Part shown: positions 59,008 through 64,000 of the stretch, piece after piece
How positions within the stretch are numbered: the stretch's first letter is position 1
Layout of the letters: each line of letters begins with the position of its first letter
Source: Sipunculus nudus
Lineage: Eukaryota > Annelida > Sipuncula > Golfingiida > Sipunculidae
DNA length: 64,000 nt
Reading direction: 5' to 3'
Assembly: GCA_026874595.1 (NCBI GenBank)
Contig: CM049320.1
Location: 28,756,714 to 28,820,713, forward strand
Notes under the pieces: model-generated
Database searches by the model: none
Seen by the model: only the letters and a program-made list of their open reading frames with translations
What the model was told of the DNA's origin: nothing
Translations under genes and position numbers: made by a program

Positions 59008-60453
59008 GTTTCAGTCAATGTGTAAAATCAGTCAACTTGTAAATTACAAATCGCCTGTTTTACTCTGGCATTTTACTAAATGACTGAAATTTCCAGGCAT
59101 TTTACAAATTGCCTGGAAAATCAGTCCATTTATTTGAGGGAATGACTGAAATTTTTAAATTCGGTGTATGACAAGTCATTTATATCCGTTTTTTATAACT
59201 ATTACAAAAATGAATTCTAATATTGTATAATTTTCTTTTTTAAGTATATTGTATATATTGTTTTGTATTTTATTAGGATACCGGATGTAAAATATTTGAT
59301 AAAGTTATGAGAATAATCACAATGAAACAGATGCATCCAATACTTGATCAAGATATGCTTGAATGAGTTAAAATGGGTAGTTGTTCGTCATAATTTCTCT
59401 GTGTATTCCCTTTACTGAGGGTAGTACCCTGTGCATTAATTATTTAATTAGAGCCAACCAGTAATGGCTGAAAGAGATGAGTAGTTTCTTTAATAGGCCA
59501 GTCATGTACCTGCTTTTATAGAGTCAAACTTTGATGTGTGTTAGACTTGGAGAAGAGTATTATTTTGGCACATGAGTAATGATATGATGTTAAATATTTG
59601 CTATTGATTATATTGTTAAATATTGATATGAGGATAACCACAATCAAACTGAAAATTCAGTTAGTTTATTTGAATTAAAAAGACAAAGTTTCAAGTAACA
59701 TTTCATTTGTTACATATTTTATTTGAATTAAATGCAATAATATGATGTGAATTATTTTGAAAAACAATGGTGAGGATATTCAGATGTTAAACAGATGTTA
59801 ATAACTATGATGTGTGTCAGAATTAGAGCAAAGCACTAAATGAGCACATGAGAAATAGTATGATGTGAACTATTGAATAAAGAATGAGGATAACCACATT
59901 TAAACTGAAAATTCTGTCAATTTATTGGAGTTAAATGAAAAAATATTCAAGAAACATTTTTTTATATATCTAATGGTTACAATAAAGAAAATATATTTTA
60001 CATTATATTGCATAATTCCATGTTCCACTTACTAATTAAAGGTATCACACACAGTAATTCTGATAAACAACTACCCTTTTTAACTCATCAAAGCATATCT
60101 GGTTCAGGTATTTGATATTTACATCTGTTTTACTGTGATTATCCTCATAATTCTTTAAAAAAAATTCAACATCATGTTATTTCACGAGTAGCTTAAGTAG
60201 AACAAGACAAAATATCAAAGATACTATTAAGAAGGAAGTTATAAAATAAAATAATACATATATGTAATAGTTATTATCTATTTGATATCAAAAACTTATC
60301 ATACACCAATTCTCAATTTCAGTCAAAGTCGATTTGTAAAATGCCTGAAAATTTTAGTCTTTTTGTAAAATACCTGAGTGAATCAGGCTATTTGTAAACT
60401 GACTGAAAATTTCAGGCAATTTACAAATGACTGATTTTACACAATGAATGTAA
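59008..60453. mobile_element. Foldback element with ~400-450-bp inverted arms
   Basis: The left arm (59008-about 59430) and right arm (about 60035-60453) are reverse complements in order: 'gtgtaaaatcagtca' at the ends, 'ggcattttacaaat', 'ggtgtatgayaagt', 'ataactattac', 'gataatcac', 'gagttaaaawgggtagttgt'. The middle (59430-60035) has diverged direct repeats around 'aggataaccac' (59630 and 59888). No coding. It is absent from unit A, so it arrived or grew after the A/B duplication; the outer ends are those of the neighbouring small MITE. Confidence 0.65.
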
Positions 60454-60757
60454 CACACACCCACACACACACACATATATATTTTGAAGGATTGTATTGA
60501 TATTTATTATAAAATACAGACAAAATAATGATTTAATCGTGTATAGATCCTGCAAATCTTTAAATAACATTTGTAATGCTTCAATATCCTATTGGATCCT
60601 AAAACTGTTGACCAACAACCAAATAAAGGAAAGGTTTCCACAGGAAAGAGTTATTATATATTATTGTATTAATATTAGTGTTACATTAACTGTGTGATAG
60701 TTTTAGAAAGTAGTTAGACATAAAGTTCATATTCTATTACGTAGAAGGATGTTAAAT

Positions 60758-60760
<3 letters not shown>

Positions 60761-60815
<55 letters not shown>
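60761..60815. repeat. (TA)n microsatellite
   Basis: About 27 TA units only about 25 bases before the C4 acceptor; unit A has none here. Confidence 0.95.
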
Positions 60816-60819
<4 letters not shown>

Positions 60820-60838
60820 CAATAAATACTATTTGCAG

Positions 60839-61048
60839 TATCACCTCCCTGTTCTGACAACGGAACAGAATACAATGGCAGTTGTTATCACTTGAGCGAT
60901 CGTGTCACTCGTTCAGAAGCACCGAATAAGTGTAGTTTTCATTCAAGTGAGTTGGTCATGATAGCCACAGCGGCAGAAAGGCAGTGGATTGAAAATGATC
61001 TGCTATCACAGGAGTCCGTATGGATAGGCGGAGCTAACGACGGATTTT
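60839..61048 (+). CDS. C-type lectin-like domain, exon 1 (copy C4, unit B)
   Basis: Acceptor 'actatttgcag', donor GTAAGTT, 210 bp, phase 1 to 1. It codes CSDNGTEYNGSCYHLS, helix 1 APNKC, strand ELVMIATAAER, W-I-E-N-D, and SVWIGGANDGF. Asn-Gly-Ser and Asn-Gly-Thr are possible glycan sites. The close partner is C2 (36755). A (TA)n array has expanded into the branch-point region just upstream, which might influence splicing. A shifted 117-codon open frame starting at 60892 overlaps and runs into the intron; it is in the same frame as the exon and is only its extension past the donor. Confidence 0.85.
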
Positions 61049-61400
61049 GTAAGTTAATACATCTGTTAAATTGTATACATCGCAATTTCATCCAATATTA
61101 TAGAAGAATATATTATACAGGTAATCCTTTATCGTTTAATTTGCAGAACATTTGCAAAGATTTGATATTTTGGGAAAATCGAGTAGCATCAACAATGACC
61201 ATCGCTCATTTTCCCGTATTGGCAAGTGAACAACCAAGGTCATAGGTGACATAAAACGCCCTTTCCTCATGACCTTTTCATGTGAATATTTTTGAAAACG
61301 TATGATAATGATGTATCATAAGTTATTGCTGTGTCTTCTAAGAAAAATAGACAATTTAAAAAATACACTCGTTTTTAATGTCATGTAATTAATCTTGAAG

Positions 61401-61588
61401 GGGATGGATTGTGTACTTGCATGGATGCTGCAAGAGACATATTATGGTACAACATGTTCGGTCACAAAGGGTGCAATGATCGTTGGCCGGCCGTCTGCAG
61501 AAAAGGAGAAAACAGTTCAGGTAACGATACTTTCTCTTCTGATCAACCTGTATACGCAGAATATACAAATATTACTAATACTTTATGA
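61401..61588 (+). CDS. C-type lectin-like domain, exon 2 (copy C4)
   Basis: The acceptor AG lies at 61399-61400 in 'cttgaag'. The seam makes W-D-G, followed by LCTCMDAARD, LWYNMFGHKGCNDRW and PAVCRKG. Up to the donor-like GTAACG at 61521 it is 120 bp, as in C2. Read through, it ends at TGA 61586-61588, longer than the C2 tail (TAA at 37481), so the tail is not conserved between these two and splicing at the donor is more likely for this type. The ORF at 61395-61733 is another frame. Confidence 0.7.
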
Positions 61589-62887
61589 TATAATATATAG
61601 GAGCAGTGTGGGGAGCACAATGACTCATTTGTGTACCATGGCGTGTTTTTTATTACTTGTGTCATTCTTGTATAATTGGACTTCAAAATCCTCGGCATTC
61701 CGCTGCAAAAAGGGTTATACAGAAAAGAAGTAATATGTCTTGCTTAGTATATTATTTGGGAAAAAAAACTGTTGTGACATCGGCCGTTGCACAAGCTTCT
61801 GTTCACTCTGCTGTTATCCTTGTGTAGTTTTCAGCTGCATCCTTTCTTAACTGTTATCACTTGAGGCGTGTTTAATGTCAACATTCAATTAACCTTTAAG
61901 CAATGATACCTGAAATGTGTACTGCTTATCTTCTTTCACGTTGTTACCGTCTGGCTGTGAGAATCTGTGAGTTCCTTTAAGATTTCCTTTTCTAATTATT
62001 ATAGCCTTCTAAATGAACCTTGACATATTGAATTTATTCATTCAAAGGTTAGAATATTTTATTGCAAAGCAAATCTTATACGATACACATCATAAAACTA
62101 ATCCTGATTTTGTTTGTAACATTCAAATATATCATTTAAAAATGGCATATTTGCGTTTTCATTTAAATGCAAAAAAACGTAAATAAACTGCATTTAAAAA
62201 TCCACGAGAGCAGTACTACACTTTCAGTAACATTTGCATTTCGAAAGATGAAATATGTTTCGATTGGCATTTGAAATGAGATTAAAATGTCAAAAACAAA
62301 GTCTTGAAAATCAGAATTTATAAGTGGTTGTTTTTTATTCTGTCATAGGGGATTAGTAACAGAGAGTCAGAATATACAGTTTATCTCCTATGTGTACAAA
62401 TCTATAAATCTTGTTTGACTTTTGTCTAATCTGGCCACTACAGCTCGTTTGAATCACTCATGTTGTTAAGTATAGTTCCCATTTATCATTTGGAAGGGGA
62501 CCGATATCAAGATTCTCAACATTGTCGTATTTTTAGAGGTTCTGGAAAGTTGTCAATACACAGTCCATCCCCAGTTCTGGGGAAAATTTCAGTTACTTTA
62601 ATTTTGATTTAAACATGTTTTTATTTATAGATATGCTTAATACTTTTTCTCTGTTACTTTACATGAATAAGCCATGTACAAATTATGTAAATGAAAAATA
62701 CAGATATAAATTATCTGTTTCCCAAAAAAGCAGTTAATGCACCAACATATTGAATATTTAAGTAGACAGCTAAACATTTTAATAAACATCAATGGGTTGT
62801 TGAACACATATAATGAAAGGCAATAAAATCGTTAAGATATTGAGTCAAGTTATTCAATATTCTTACACGCTTCTTATTTAAGCCCAG
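61589..62887. other. Intron between C4 and Thr-rich exon M2
   Basis: 61590-62160 matches 37490-38120; 62170-62740 has no clear match in unit A, where a TA array lies instead. A conserved phrase SAF-x-CKKGYTEKK-stop near 61690-61733 is noted without splice support. Confidence 0.4.
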
Positions 62888-63454
62888 AAAACAGACCACA
62901 CCGAAAGTGCCCTTGATAGAAATGCTGAAACAACAATCAAAACTACTGACCAAGATGCTGGAGAAACAACTCTCCCCGCAACGTCTACTGACCCAGATGC
63001 TGGAGAAACAACTCTCCCTGCAACGACTATTGACCAAGATGCTGGAGAAACAACTCCTCCCACCCGGACTAATGACCAAGATGATGGAGAAACAAATCCT
63101 CCCACCCAGATAACCGATCAAGATGATGTAGAAACAACTCATTCCATCCATACTACTAACCAATATGCTGATGAATCAACCCATTCCAAAACTACTTGCA
63201 AAAATAGTAATGACTTCACTACTGCCAACGAACGCATTCCGGTGGCAACCACCCAAAATACTGAAACAAATGAAAAAAAGCACGAAGCAACTGCAAAACT
63301 GTCCAAGACAACTGAACAAGACGCGGAAACGACTAGGGTACCTTATGGTCCTCAGAACAGACCCGGTTATGGCAACAAACATCTTAAGGCAATGCCTGGA
63401 AGGTTGTGCTATATAGTGATAACAAAAAAGGGGTACTCTCTCATTTGTGATTAA
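62888..63454 (+). CDS. Thr/Pro-rich 14-residue repeat exon (mucin-like tail), copy M2
   Basis: The acceptor 'aagcccag' precedes a 567-bp phase-0 exon ending in TAA (63452-63454). It starts KTDHTESA (KKSHTESA in M1) and contains five full and two worn 14-residue repeats (TTDQDAGETTLPAT type), then the same C-terminal block as M1 (RVPYGPQN, PGYGN, MPGRLCYI, YSLICD). It is 210 bp shorter than M1, exactly five 42-bp repeats. An in-frame TAA just before the acceptor excludes a longer exon. Minus-strand and other-frame open frames here are shadows. Confidence 0.7.
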   Translation, partial: KTDHTESALDRNAETTIKTTDQDAGETTLPATSTDPDAGETTLPATTIDQDAGETTPPTRTNDQDDGETNPPTQITDQDDVETTHSIHTTNQYADESTHSKTTCKNSNDFTTANERIPVATTQNTETNEKKHEATAKLSKTTEQDAETTRVPYGPQNRPGYGNKHLKAMPGRLCYIVITKKGYSLICD

Positions 63455-64000
63455 ATGCCTGTAATTTCCAGACTGAATAGATTGGCTCAGACTGTCAATT
63501 CACATTACACAATACGAAGATAAGTGTGCGTTTTTTATAGTTCGGGTACAATGTCACCCAGACTGAATATGTTATATATGTATTAAATGTTGAGATGTAA
63601 TTCACTTATTTTGTCCAGATAAGCTCAATGTCTTTTAATGATATTTTTACCATGTAGGTGTTTTATATGAAAAGTGTAAGATACTAAGATTCTCAAGAGG
63701 TGTACATTTTATACGTTATCGATATAGTCAATTGTCCTTAATTTATCTGTGGGAACGGCATCTCATCGATTCTTTTTCTGAGATAAACGAATCATCTTTA
63801 TGATAAATACGTAACATGTGTATAGTATAATTCATTGATTAATTAAAAAAATTGACATTTTTTCTTGCACATATTATAATCAAATAAATGTATTGTGACA
63901 TCATATTGATATAGAATTTCGTGTTGTTCACATTGTCCATGATTGTCTCTGTTTATTTAGAGATCGTTTATTGAAGAATATCAAAGGATTCCTTGAATCC
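63455..64000. repeat. 3' flank of M2, partner of 39396-39960
   Basis: Colinear with the sequence after M1 until the window ends, so the duplicated unit continues beyond the window. Confidence 0.75.

Noticed and set aside
62789-63163. Minus-strand open frame with GGRXCFS-type repeats
   Set aside because: Antisense shadow of M2, as for M1.

Overview
The window reads as nuclear DNA from an animal, most likely a mollusc and perhaps a bivalve (inference, no database search). It is AT-rich, has no bacterial-style gene packing and no long open frame. It is full of (TA)n microsatellites, tRNA-derived SINEs, decayed LINE pieces and Helitron-like repeats. The few convincing coding pieces are short exons with GT/AG borders. 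Together they describe a tandemly expanded family of small secreted C-type lectin-like genes, all on the + strand.

The lectin parts are modular. Leader exons lie at 3131 (divergent), 22416, 50794 (damaged) and 53812; the intact ones are exactly 64 bp and end in phase 1. CTLD exon 1 (exactly 210 bp, phase 1 at both ends) occurs at 30696, 36755, 55898 and 60839. CTLD exon 2 starts at 31233, 37338, 56404 and 61401. Two Thr/Pro-rich repeat exons (38619-39395 and 62888-63454) lie behind the second lectin of each pair. A damaged fifth lectin lies at 46855-47651. The best gene models are 22416-22479 + 24467-24490 + 30696-30905 + 31233-31414, and 53812-53875 + 55898-56107 + 56404-56585; both are phase-consistent throughout. 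Matching donor-like sites at the same place in all four exon 2 copies would also allow a two-domain protein running from the first lectin into the second.

Layout. 1-18.6 kb: mostly non-coding, with one divergent leader exon, a direct duplication (1.4-2.2 kb versus 8.7-10.0 kb), a candidate Thr-rich exon on the minus strand (5.8 kb) and a repeat element with ~180-bp internal repeats (10.3-12.1 kb). 18.6-29 kb: SINE, 37-bp minisatellite, leader exon, RT remnants on both strands. 29.7-39.4 kb: lectin unit A, split by a Helitron-like insertion at 32.7-35.0 kb. 39.5-43.3 kb: a nearly identical 1418-bp tandem duplication inside older repeats. 43.7-49.6 kb: SINE, lectin pseudogene, G-rich repeat, PHD-finger fragment. 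49.8-54 kb: two more leader modules and a second 37-bp minisatellite. 54.9-64 kb: lectin unit B, a paralogue of unit A about 24-25 kb downstream, carrying a foldback element that A lacks.

Interpretation: the locus looks like a young, actively rearranging immune-type or mucosal lectin cluster. The domain is compact: the WIGG strand joins almost directly to a W-D-G motif at the exon border, so the long loop that carries the EPN/QPD sugar-binding motif is absent. Calcium-dependent sugar binding of the classical kind is therefore not expected.
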